A stretch of 64,000 bases of DNA. Origin: DATBGZ01 sp036557785. Lineage in GTDB: Bacteria; Actinomycetota; Actinomycetes; Mycobacteriales; Micromonosporaceae. Position numbers and translations under genes: made by a program. The stretch is taken from assembly GCA_036557785.1 (NCBI GenBank), contig DATBGZ010000043.1, forward strand, positions 1 to 64,000, written 5' to 3'. Below, in pieces: positions 35,267-42,833 of the stretch. The first letter of the stretch is position 1, and each line of letters opens with the position of its first letter. The notes under the pieces are model-generated. The model was not told the origin of the DNA, ran no database searches, and was given only the letters and a program-made list of their open reading frames with translations.

Positions 35267-35929
35267 CTAGTGCGGTCCGGGGACCAGACCCTCCCGGATC
35301 GCCATGAGGGCGGCCTGGGTACGCGACGTGAGATTCAACTTGTTCAGTACGTTGCTCACGTGCGTGCGGGCGGTCCGTTCGCTGATGACCAGAATGTTGG
35401 CGATCTCCCGGTTCGACCGACCCTCCCCGAGCAGGGAGAGGATCTGGCGCTCGCGCGGGGTCAGCAGGGCCGGCCCGGCCGGCCCCGAGCGCAGATCCTG
35501 GGTCAGGCGCCGGGCGATCTCGGAGTCGAGGTGGACCTCGCCCCGGATGGCGGCCCGGATGGCGGCCGCGACCTCCGCGGCCTCGGCGTCCTTGAGCAGG
35601 TAGCCGACGGCTCCGTTGCGCAGCGCGGCGTGCACCCGCTCCACCTCGCCGAAGCTGGTGAGGACGACCACGCGGCAGCTCGGGAAGCGCCGGACGATGT
35701 GCGCGGTGGCCTCGATCCCGTTCATGTTCGGCATCACGAGGTCCATGAGCACGACCGCGGGCAGGGCGTCGCGGGCGGCGAGCTCCGAGAGCCTGCGCAG
35801 CGCCTGTTCACCGTCGGACGCCTCGCCGACAAAGGTGAGATCGTCGATGACGTTGAGGTAGGCCGCGATGCCGCTGCGGACCACGGCGTGGTCGTCGACG
35901 ATGAAGACGCCCGCTGGTTGCTCGGTCAC
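35267..35929 (-). CDS. NarL/FixJ-type response regulator
   Basis: A 220-aa two-component regulator. The receiver domain at residues 8-125 has acidic pocket VDDHAVVRSG, phospho-acceptor Asp in VVLMDLVMPNMNG, and the conserved Lys in YLLKDAE. The LuxR-type helix-turn-helix covers residues 150-212 (LTPRERQILSLLGEGRSNRE, then RTARTHVSNVLNKLNL). GTG at 35929 overlaps the stop of a 26-codon leader frame created by a repeat insertion at 35929-35996. Its partner is the histidine kinase just upstream. Confidence 0.93.
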   Translation of the reverse strand: MTEQPAGVFIVDDHAVVRSGIAAYLNVIDDLTFVGEASDGEQALRRLSELAARDALPAVVLMDLVMPNMNGIEATAHIVRRFPSCRVVVLTSFGEVERVHAALRNGAVGYLLKDAEAAEVAAAIRAAIRGEVHLDSEIARRLTQDLRSGPAGPALLTPRERQILSLLGEGRSNREIANILVISERTARTHVSNVLNKLNLTSRTQAALMAIREGLVPGPH

Positions 35930-36005
35930 AACTGCTCGCCTCCGCGCTCGCTACGCTCCTCGGGCCTGGCGGCCCTGCGATGCTCGCTCGCTGTCGGCTC
36001 GGTCA
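35920..36005. repeat. Dispersed GC-rich repeat flanked by a 9-bp direct duplication
   Basis: The 9-mer GCTCGGTCA occurs at 35920-35928 and 35997-36005, bracketing a 68-bp repeat (35929-35996) rich in GCTCG and containing GGGCCTGGCGGCCCTGCGAT. Related copies are at 13011-13052 and, weaker, at 12543-12600. The layout looks like insertion of a small mobile repeat with a target duplication, right at the kinase/regulator junction. Confidence 0.65.
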
Positions 36006-36006
36006 T
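35926..36006 (-). CDS. 26-codon leader frame formed by the inserted repeat
   Basis: ATG at 36006 overlaps the kinase stop (ATGA) and opens 26 codons (MTEPTASEHRR...GGEQL) that end in a TGA overlapping the response-regulator GTG. The first residues MTEP mirror the MTEQ start of the regulator. It probably arose when a repeat inserted just after the original regulator start. It may serve only to carry ribosomes from kinase to regulator. Confidence 0.4.
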   Translation of the reverse strand: MTEPTASEHRRAARPEERSERGGEQL

Positions 36007-37613
36007 GACCGGGTCCCGGAGGCGGTGCTGGTGGCTGGCAACGGGATCGTCAGGCGCAACTGGCCCCCATGGCTCTGCCGGCTGCGGAGCACCACGGTGC
36101 CGCCCCAGCGCTGGGCCCGTTCCCGCATGGAGAGCATGCCCAGCGAACCGGCGGACGGCAGGGGCCGGCGGAACCCCACGCCGTCGTCCTCGATATCGAC
36201 GACCAGGGTGCCATTGCCGCTGCCGCGCACGCCGATGCGTACGGTCACGGCGTTGGCCTGGGCGTGTTTGACGACGTTGTGCAGCGCCTCCTGCACGATG
36301 CGGAACACGTCGTCCTCGAGCCCGGCCGGCAGGGCCACGAACTCCAGGTCGCTGCGGAACGCGACGGCGATGCGGGTACGGGCGCCGACGGACGCGACCC
36401 AGTCCGCGACCGACGCGATGAGGCCCTTTTCGGCCAGGTCGCCCGGGCGCAGTTCGAAGATCAGGGCGCGCAGGTCGTCCAGGGCCAGCCGGGACGAGGT
36501 CGCGAGTGCCTCGGCATGCTCGGCCAGCAACTCGGGCGACACACCATCGCGCTCGATGCCCAGCCGCAGCGCCTCGGCCCGCATCTTGATGGAGAACACC
36601 TGCTGCACGACCGAGTCATGCAGATCCGCCGCGACCCGGTGGCGCTCCTCGCGCCGCGCCTGGCTCTCGGCCGCGATCACCAGCTCGGCGCGGTCGACCG
36701 CGAGCGCGGCCTGCTCCGCCATCGCCACCAGGAAGGCGATGTCCTCGGCCGTGGGTGGCTGCTCCTGGGGCGTGCAGAACGCGTTGAGCACACCGACGGT
36801 ACGGCCGTCGACGATCAGCGGCACGCCGACGTAGCTGTCCCAGTCCGGTTGTCCCATGATCTCGTGCAGCGGCTCCCAGCGCGGGTCGCGCAGCACCTGC
36901 GGCTTGCGGTGGGCGAACGTGACGACCTTGCCCGTCGCCACGGCCTCGAGCATCTTCAACTCGCCGCCGAGCTGCTGGACACGTTGCAGCTTGGGGATGA
37001 AGTCACTGGTGTCGTGGAATCCGGCCGTCCCGAGCAGGCGGACCCGTACGCCGGACTCGTCCAGAGCGATGACCTGTGCCGCCGCGATCTGCTCCGCGCG
37101 CACCACCTCGGCGGCCACCGCGTCCAGGGTCGCCGCGAGGTTGCCGACCGCGGCGACGCTCGACGAGGCCTGCGCGATGGCCGAGAGCCTGCGCTGCACC
37201 ACCCGGGCCCGGGTCACGTCCGTGAGCCAGGCCGCCCGCAGCGGAGCCAGCGACGGGGCCCACACCGGGCGGCACTCCACCTCCAGGCGCCGCAGCCCCC
37301 GCTCCACGACCACGGGCTCGGTGGCCCGGCCGGTCCCTGTCTCCGGCGCGGCCGTGCCGTCCGGCGCACCGGGCGCCTGCTGGAACGCGGCCAACAGCTC
37401 CGCGGGCAGCCGGTCCGCGTCACCGAGGATGCGGGTCGCCTCGTCGTTGCGCAGCCGTACGGTCCCGTCGGCATCGAAGACCACCAGACCCGACGGTGCG
37501 GAGACCGCGAGATGGCGGAAAAGCTCGTCCTCCGAGGGAGAGGCCGCGTTGACCCGGCGCCGGGGGGGTGGCACGGACCGGGTCGGGGTGCTCCGGGTCG
37601 ACTGTGCTGGCAT
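36003..37613 (-). CDS. NarL-type sensor histidine kinase with PAS-like and GAF domains
   Basis: A 536-aa cytoplasmic kinase with no membrane span. Residues about 30-130 are PAS-like (LVVFDADGTVRLRNDEATRI), about 160-310 a GAF domain (DSYVGVPLIVDGRTVGVLNA), then HisKA_3 with the phospho-His in RVAADLHDSVVQQVFS and an ATPase domain with FRIVQEALHNVVKHAQ and DDGVGFRRP. It likely senses a soluble signal through GAF. It is followed by its response regulator, with the inserted repeat between them, and preceded by gntR2 eight bases away. Confidence 0.92.
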   Translation of the reverse strand: MPAQSTRSTPTRSVPPPRRRVNAASPSEDELFRHLAVSAPSGLVVFDADGTVRLRNDEATRILGDADRLPAELLAAFQQAPGAPDGTAAPETGTGRATEPVVVERGLRRLEVECRPVWAPSLAPLRAAWLTDVTRARVVQRRLSAIAQASSSVAAVGNLAATLDAVAAEVVRAEQIAAAQVIALDESGVRVRLLGTAGFHDTSDFIPKLQRVQQLGGELKMLEAVATGKVVTFAHRKPQVLRDPRWEPLHEIMGQPDWDSYVGVPLIVDGRTVGVLNAFCTPQEQPPTAEDIAFLVAMAEQAALAVDRAELVIAAESQARREERHRVAADLHDSVVQQVFSIKMRAEALRLGIERDGVSPELLAEHAEALATSSRLALDDLRALIFELRPGDLAEKGLIASVADWVASVGARTRIAVAFRSDLEFVALPAGLEDDVFRIVQEALHNVVKHAQANAVTVRIGVRGSGNGTLVVDIEDDGVGFRRPLPSAGSLGMLSMRERAQRWGGTVVLRSRQSHGGQLRLTIPLPATSTASGTRS

Positions 37614-37621
37614 GGCGGAAG

Positions 37622-38317
37622 CTAACCCCAGGCGGGGGTCGCCATCAGCGGAGACGGGCCGAGCTCAGCGAGCTGGCGCAGGGCATCGATGACGCCGAAC
37701 AGGTGCTCGCGCATCGCCACCTCCGCAGCCTCGGCGTCCCGCGAGCAGACCGCCTCGATGATGGCGAGGTGTTCCTTGAGCCCCTGGGCCAGGCGACCCG
37801 GCAGCAGCACCACCCGGAACTCGTACCGCACGCTCTGGTAGCGCAGCCGATCGAGCATGGTCGCCACCGTCGCCTGCTTGGCGATCTCCTGAATTCTGGC
37901 GTGCACCTGTTGGCTGGTCTGGTTGTAGCCGATGATGTGGTTCTTGCGGACGGAGTCGGCCAACGGGGCTGCCAGCGCCTTGAGGTCGCGCCGCTCGGCC
38001 GCGGTGATCGTGGTGGCTGCCCGGCCGGCGCACAGGCCCTCGAGCACGGCCCGAGCCTCGAAGATCTCGATCGCCTCGTCCAGCGACACCGGCCTTACCC
38101 GCGCACCCCGGTTGCGTTCCCGGACCACGAGCCCCTCGTTGCTCAGCAACGCGAGCGCCTCCCGTACGGCGGCCCGCGAGGCGTCGTAGCGACTCGCCAC
38201 CTCCGCCTCGACGAGGCGCTGACCCGGTGCCAGCTCGCCGTGGCAGATCGCCAGACGCAGCGTTTCGAGCAGGGTGGCCGCTTCGGGCGCTTGCTCCTGC
38301 TCTATGACGCTGTGCAC
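37622..38317 (-). CDS. GntR family (FadR/FCD subfamily) transcriptional regulator
   Basis: A 231-aa regulator. Winged helix at residues 14-82 (LRLAICHGELAPGQRLVEAE, YDASRAAVREALALLSNEG, RNRGARVRPVSLDEA) and FCD domain at 88-215. It is clearly related to the regulator at 554-1231 (RNRGA-VR, DEAIEI, LLPGR, VIDALR shared). It heads the kinase/regulator operon. A site TTGT-CGC-ACAA at 38368-38378, 50 bp upstream, fits the FadR-type consensus and may be autoregulatory. Confidence 0.88.
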   Translation of the reverse strand: MHSVIEQEQAPEAATLLETLRLAICHGELAPGQRLVEAEVASRYDASRAAVREALALLSNEGLVVRERNRGARVRPVSLDEAIEIFEARAVLEGLCAGRAATTITAAERRDLKALAAPLADSVRKNHIIGYNQTSQQVHARIQEIAKQATVATMLDRLRYQSVRYEFRVVLLPGRLAQGLKEHLAIIEAVCSRDAEAAEVAMREHLFGVIDALRQLAELGPSPLMATPAWG

Positions 38318-38365
38318 GCTCGAATCCTCCTCTTATCCCGGGCCGTTTGACCAGCCTGCCGCCAG

Positions 38366-38380
38366 GATTGTCGCACAAAC
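38366..38380. promoter_or_regulatory. FadR-type operator candidate upstream of gntR2
   Basis: GATTGTCGCACAAAC contains TTGT-N3-ACAA, matching the T-x-GT-N3-AC-x-A pattern bound by FadR-subfamily GntR proteins. It lies about 50 bp before the gntR2 start, where an autoregulatory operator would be expected. Inferred from pattern and position. Confidence 0.45.
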
Positions 38381-38562
38381 CGTCTCCAGGATCCGCGACG
38401 CCCGGCCCGCCCCACCGCCGCCGGCCCGCAAGATCAGACATTCAAGTACTTACGCCAGGTGGAAGTCGCCTTGCGACGCTGCTGGGCCGGGGGCCATCCT
38501 GTGCCCGGTTCGCCCGCAATCGCGGCAACTTCCATCCAGCACCATCGACGTTGGAGGTAGGC

Positions 38563-39123
38563 ATGAAGATCGTCGTCACATCCCGCATCGCGACCGCTGT
38601 CGCCGCCGTCTTCGTGGCCCTGAGCGTGAGCCTGGCCCTTGTCGTCATCCAGCAGGGCACCGCGCAGGCGCGGCCGGTGGTCGCCGCATCCGACCGCGAC
38701 AACGACTCGCCGGCGTGCGTGCGCAGCCCGCACCTGCTGGATCGCAACAAGCACAACGCGATGGCCTTCTATACCACCGCGTTCAACGACAAGAACCCGC
38801 GCAAGGCCGTCGCGCTCTACGGTGGCGCCGAGTACATCCAGCACAACCCGCTGGCGGCTAACGGCTTCGACGCATTCATCTCGTTCGTCGAAAGCTTCAC
38901 CACGGCGTTCCCGGACGCGCACATCCAGATCGTCCGCGTGATCGCCGAGTGCGATCTCGTCGTCACCCATTCGCTCGCCACCGGCGCCGTCCCCGTGTAC
39001 ACGGCGCTCGGCACCAAGCTCGTCGACATCTTCCGCCTCGACAAGAACGGCAAGATCGTCGAGCACTGGGACGTCGGTGCGGCCATCTCGGCGACATCGG
39101 CGAACGGTAACCCCGAGGTCTGA
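38563..39123 (+). CDS. Secreted SnoaL-like (NTF2-fold) protein
   Basis: A 186-aa protein. It has a signal peptide to about residue 37 (hydrophobic core VAAVFVALSVSLALVVI, then ARPVVAA), followed by one SnoaL-like domain with AFYTTAFNDKNPRKAVALYG, YIQHNPLAANG and IVEHWDV. YIQHNP is typical of SnoaL-like aldol-condensation-related proteins, which are usually cytoplasmic, so export is notable. ATG at 38563 follows GGAGG. It stands alone and ends before a long palindrome. Confidence 0.8.
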   Translation: MKIVVTSRIATAVAAVFVALSVSLALVVIQQGTAQARPVVAASDRDNDSPACVRSPHLLDRNKHNAMAFYTTAFNDKNPRKAVALYGGAEYIQHNPLAANGFDAFISFVESFTTAFPDAHIQIVRVIAECDLVVTHSLATGAVPVYTALGTKLVDIFRLDKNGKIVEHWDVGAAISATSANGNPEV

Positions 39124-39140
39124 CCGCCCCCCGTCCTTCG

Positions 39141-39204
39141 CGTTGATCTAGGGCATAGGCACGTGGTTGGAGATCCACTCACGTGCCCTAGCCCTAGATC
39201 AACG
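39141..39204. terminator. Long palindrome between convergent genes, probable bidirectional terminator
   Basis: Arms at 39141-39165 and 39180-39204 pair at 23 of 25 bases around a 14-base loop; the outer ends are CGTTGATCTAGGG and CCCTAGATCAACG. It fills the space between the convergent SnoaL-like and purU genes. No T-run follows, so it may be a repeat element that also stops transcription. Confidence 0.65.
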
Positions 39205-39205
39205 C

Positions 39206-40102
39206 TCAGGGGAGGAGGACGACGGTGGTGTTGCCGTCGCGGATCACCCGGTCGGCGCAGTGCCAGGCGACCGCCCGGGAGAGCACGAGTCGCTCCACGT
39301 CGGCGCCCTTGCGCTGCAGCTCCCGTACGGACTCGTGGTGGCCGACCCGGATCACGTCCTGCTCGATGATCGGCCCCTCGTCGAGATCCTCGGTCACGTA
39401 GTGCGCGGTCGCGCCGATCAGCTTCACGCCACGGTCCTTGGCCCGCTGGTAGGGGTTGGGCCCGATGAAGGCCGGCAGAAACGAGTGATGGATGTTGATG
39501 ACCGGTGCACCGAGCTCGTCCAGGAAGCCCCGGGAGAGGATCTGCATGTACCGGGCCAGCACGACCAGATCCACGTTGCCCTTGAGCAGGTGGAGCTGCT
39601 CCCGCTCGGCCGCCTCCCGGTTGCCCCGCTCCACCGGCACGTGGAAGTACGGGATGCCGAACTGCCGTACGTCCGCCGACAGGTCGGGATGGTTCGACAC
39701 CACCATCGGTACGGCCATGGGAAGGTCGCCGCGCCGCTGCCGCCACAGCAGGTCGAGCAGGCAGTGGTCGGCCTTCGAGACGAAGATCGCCACGCGCTTG
39801 CGTCGTGCCGCCTCGACGAGCCGGAAGTCGAGGCCGAGCTGGCCGACCGTGGCGGTCAGCGACGACCGCAGCGCGTCGAGCTTCACCCACAGCTCCGGCA
39901 GATGGAAGACCGTGCGCTGGAAGAACCGGCCGCCGGACGGGTCGCTGGAGGACTGGGCGAGCGAGACGATGTTCGCCCCGTGGTCGCTGAGCACCCGCGA
40001 CACGCTCGCCACGATCCCCGGCCGGTCGGGGCCCTGCACGATGAGGCGGCCCAGGTCACGCGTCGGCTCGCCGGGCGATTCGAGCTCGTCGTTGGGTTCC
40101 AT
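39206..40102 (-). CDS. purU: Formyltetrahydrofolate deformylase
   Basis: A 298-aa enzyme that hydrolyses 10-formyl-tetrahydrofolate to formate and tetrahydrofolate. N-terminal ACT domain at residues about 18-95 (LIVQGPDRPGIVASVSRVLS). The formyltransferase-fold catalytic domain has SKADHCLLDLLWR, a PVERGNREAAE region, NIHHSFLPAFIGPNPYQRA with the catalytic His, and the late GPIIEQDVIRVGHHES. ATG at 40102 overlaps the metF stop (ATGA). With metF and the LigM-like gene it would close the C1 route by releasing formate and recycling the cofactor. Confidence 0.93.
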   Translation of the reverse strand: MEPNDELESPGEPTRDLGRLIVQGPDRPGIVASVSRVLSDHGANIVSLAQSSSDPSGGRFFQRTVFHLPELWVKLDALRSSLTATVGQLGLDFRLVEAARRKRVAIFVSKADHCLLDLLWRQRRGDLPMAVPMVVSNHPDLSADVRQFGIPYFHVPVERGNREAAEREQLHLLKGNVDLVVLARYMQILSRGFLDELGAPVINIHHSFLPAFIGPNPYQRAKDRGVKLIGATAHYVTEDLDEGPIIEQDVIRVGHHESVRELQRKGADVERLVLSRAVAWHCADRVIRDGNTTVVLLP

Positions 40103-41022
40103 CACTCCTGCTCGCGCGCCTGCTCGACCGACGCGAGCAGGGTACGGCGCCAGCGCTCTGTCCCGGCTATCTCGTTGAAGGTAAAGATGTGCAGACCTCG
40201 AATGTTCGTCGAGGTCGTCACGGCCGCGGTGGCCAGCTTACGGGCCAGTCCGGTGGGGCTGTACCCGCCGGGCAGCAGGAACCGCCAGAGCATGCCCTGC
40301 TGCTTCTGCAGGAACCGGGCTGATTGACCGAGTCCGATGCCGGCCGAGATCCGGATCAGCTTCTGCCGGTTCACCGGTCCCGGCATGCCGACGTGGATGG
40401 GCAGCCCCACCCCGAAGGCGGCGACCCGCGCGGCCCAGGCGGTGGTCGTCTGCGCATCGAAGCAGATCTGGGTCATGATGCGGGTCGCCAGCGGTGCCTT
40501 CTGCTTGAGCGCGAGGTCGGTGGCGTGCTGGGGGATGAACGCGTGGCCCTCCGGGTACCCACCGATGCCGACCTCCTCGAAGGGATGACCGACCGCCTGC
40601 AACGCCTGCAGCAGGGAATAGGCGTCCGGGAACGGCCCCGCCTGGGCGGCGTCGCCGCCGATGACGAAGACCGACCGCACGCCGGAACTGGCGAGGCGGG
40701 CGACCACCTCGGCGACCTGGCCCTCGTCGACGAACTGCCGTGCGGCGAGGTGCGGCGCGACACGGTACCCGTTGTGGTGCAGCCGCTCGGCCAGCTCCAG
40801 CGTGGCGTCGAGCCCCCGGGCCGCGGTCACGGTGACCGTGAGCGGGATGCTCGTCGGCACGTGCGCGAGCACCTCGTCCGCGGTCCGCTTCAACGGCATG
40901 ACCTCGTAGCTGATGTTGCTCAGCAGCTGCGCGAGTATGCTGTTGCGGCGTCCGGAGTCGCCCGCCCACCGCTGGATGATCGTGGGCTGGCGCAGCCCGA
41001 GCCGCCGCAGGCCGTTGCTCAC
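40102..41022 (-). CDS. metF: Methylenetetrahydrofolate reductase-like protein
   Basis: A 306-aa TIM-barrel flavoprotein of the MTHFR family. SNISYEVMPLKRTADEVLAH, TVTAARGLDATLELAERLHH, AARQFVDEGQVAEVVARLAS, VFVIGGDAAQ, GIGGYPEGH, and TQICFDAQTTTAWAARVAAF (flavin and substrate region) are recognisable. Normally it reduces methylene-THF; in aryl-demethylation clusters it works backwards, oxidising methyl-THF. GTG at 41022 is preceded by GGGAGGAG, so longer starts are rejected. It overlaps purU by ATGA and is divergent from the LigM-like gene. Confidence 0.85.
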   Translation of the reverse strand: MSNGLRRLGLRQPTIIQRWAGDSGRRNSILAQLLSNISYEVMPLKRTADEVLAHVPTSIPLTVTVTAARGLDATLELAERLHHNGYRVAPHLAARQFVDEGQVAEVVARLASSGVRSVFVIGGDAAQAGPFPDAYSLLQALQAVGHPFEEVGIGGYPEGHAFIPQHATDLALKQKAPLATRIMTQICFDAQTTTAWAARVAAFGVGLPIHVGMPGPVNRQKLIRISAGIGLGQSARFLQKQQGMLWRFLLPGGYSPTGLARKLATAAVTTSTNIRGLHIFTFNEIAGTERWRRTLLASVEQAREQE

Positions 41023-41322
41023 GACAATCTCCTCCCAGGCGGCCACGAGGGGCCCTCCTGCCACCAAGTAGAGCCGAGATCGCGGCCGGTTTCGCCCGGC
41101 ATCGATCGGGATTCCACCGAGACATTTGACCCGCTCGGGATGACCGATCGCCGTACGGCCGCGTAGGCCCGGTAGGGGTCGTTCCGGCCTACGACATATG
41201 ACGCAGCGGCGCTGGCCGTCGGCGGCCGGTTGACTCGCGCCATTCCTCGGTGTCATCGGACCTGGGCCCTACGTAGGTTTAGGCAAACCCATCGCCACCG
41301 GCGCCACGAGGACGGGCGGAAC
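41023..41322. promoter_or_regulatory. Divergent control region between metF-purU and the LigM-like gene
   Basis: These 300 bp contain no gene. Two symmetrical sites are visible: GTAGGCCCGG...CCGGCCTAC at 41163-41192, and the perfect 10-bp palindrome CCTACGTAGG at 41268-41277, 46 bp before the LigM-like start. Both share CCTAC/GTAGG words, which suggests one regulator binding two sites. The regulator is not identified. Confidence 0.5.
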
Positions 41323-42726
41323 ATGAGCGCGAAGAACCTGCAGGAGCTGTTGGACCAGGCCGGAAACACCGTGGAGATGCTCCGGAACTCACAGCTCGGT
41401 GCATATATCTACCCGGTTGTCCCCGCCGAGTTCACGAACTGGCGCCGCGAGGTGATCGCCTGGCGCGACGCGGCGGTGCTCTACGACCAGTCGCACCACA
41501 TGGTCAACCTCTTCATCTCGGGCCCCGACGCCCTGCGGTTGGTCTCGGAGACCGGCATCAACAGCGTGGCCACCTTCCCGGTCGACATGGCCAAGCAGTT
41601 CGTCCCCGTCTCGCCCGAGGGTGGCGTCATCGGCGATGGCATCCTGTTCCACCTCGCGCCCGAGGAGTTCGTGTTCGTCGGACGTGCCCCGGTGGCCGAC
41701 TACCTGACCTTCCAGGCGAGCCGGGGCTACAACCTCGACGTGCGCTTCGATGACCGGTCACCGTCGCGGCCGTACGGCAAGGCGGTCACCCGCGAACTGT
41801 GGCGCTTCCAGATCCAGGGACCGCGGGCATGGGACGTCATCGAGAAGATCAACGGTGGCACGGTCGAGCAGGTCAAGTTCTTCCGCATGGGGTACATGAA
41901 CATCGCTGGCGAGCGGGTGCGGACGCTGCGCCATGGCATGGCCGGGGCCCCGGGCCTGGAGATCTGGGGACCGTACGGCTCGTATGAGAAGGTGCGCGCC
42001 GCCATCCTCGAGGCAGGCCGTGAGTTCGGTCTCGAGCCCTGCGGCTCCCGTGCCTACTCGTCCAACACCCTGGAGTCGGGCTGGATCCCATCCCCGCTCC
42101 CGGCGATCTACAGCAGTGAGGGCCTGCGCCCGTACCGCGAGTGGTTGAAGCCGGACAGCTACGAGGCGGTCAACGCGCTCGCCGGCAGCTTCGTCTCCAG
42201 CACGATCGAGGACTACTACACGAACCCGTTCGAGCTCGGCTACGGGCAGTTCATCAAGTACGACCACGACTTCATCGGCCGCGACGCATTGGCGGCCATC
42301 GACCCGACGACCCAACGGCGCAAGGTGACGCTGGCCTGGAACCCCGAGGATCTGGGCACGCTGCTCGCCTCGCTCGCCGACCCGGTCGGTCCCGGCTACC
42401 AGTTCTTCGACGTGCCGAACGCCAACTACGGCTCGTCCAACTTCGACTCGGTGATCGACGCGGACGGCACGCTCGTGGGCTTGTCCATGTTCACCGGGTA
42501 CAGCGCGAACGAGCGTCGGGCGCTCTCGCTCGCGACCGTGGACCCCAACGTGCCGATTGGCGCCGAGGTCCGGGTCGTGTGGGGTGAGCCCAACGGCGGT
42601 TCGCGCAAGCTGACCGTCCAGCCCCACGAGCAGTTCGCGGTGCGCGCGATCGTGAGCCCCGCGCCGTACTCGACCGTCGCCCGGGAGACCTATCACGCCG
42701 GTTGGCGTAGCGCTGCCACGGTCTGA
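41323..42726 (+). CDS. LigM/DesA-like tetrahydrofolate-dependent aryl O-demethylase (GcvT fold)
   Basis: A 467-aa aminomethyltransferase-fold protein. Its N-terminus (VEMLRNSQLGAYIYPVVPAE, then WRDAAVLYDQSHHMVNLFIS) and VIGDGILFHLAPEEFVFVGR closely recall LigM and DesA, which move the methyl group of vanillate or syringate to tetrahydrofolate. The GcvT C-terminal barrel follows (YDHDFIGRDALAAI, GLSMFTGYSANERRALSLAT). Neighbouring metF and purU match the expected fate of methyl-THF, strongly supporting this role over glycine cleavage. ATG at 41323 is chosen at the start of similarity. Exact methoxy substrate unknown. Confidence 0.82.
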   Translation: MSAKNLQELLDQAGNTVEMLRNSQLGAYIYPVVPAEFTNWRREVIAWRDAAVLYDQSHHMVNLFISGPDALRLVSETGINSVATFPVDMAKQFVPVSPEGGVIGDGILFHLAPEEFVFVGRAPVADYLTFQASRGYNLDVRFDDRSPSRPYGKAVTRELWRFQIQGPRAWDVIEKINGGTVEQVKFFRMGYMNIAGERVRTLRHGMAGAPGLEIWGPYGSYEKVRAAILEAGREFGLEPCGSRAYSSNTLESGWIPSPLPAIYSSEGLRPYREWLKPDSYEAVNALAGSFVSSTIEDYYTNPFELGYGQFIKYDHDFIGRDALAAIDPTTQRRKVTLAWNPEDLGTLLASLADPVGPGYQFFDVPNANYGSSNFDSVIDADGTLVGLSMFTGYSANERRALSLATVDPNVPIGAEVRVVWGEPNGGSRKLTVQPHEQFAVRAIVSPAPYSTVARETYHAGWRSAATV

Positions 42727-42734
42727 CACAGATC

Positions 42735-42786
42735 GATGGTGGTCACCGCATCCCGATGCGCCCCTGACGGTGCGGTGACCACCATC
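42735..42786. terminator. Perfect 16-bp inverted repeat, probable hairpin terminator or repeat element
   Basis: GATGGTGGTCACCGCA (42735-42750) pairs perfectly with TGCGGTGACCACCATC (42771-42786) around a 20-base loop. It starts nine bases after the O-demethylase stop and ends about 47 bases before the next gene, so it may end or attenuate transcription between them. No T-run follows. Confidence 0.65.
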
Positions 42787-42833
42787 CCCGGGGCCGGGCG
42801 GCCCCGGCCGCGACCCTGCCGCGGAGGAGTGCG

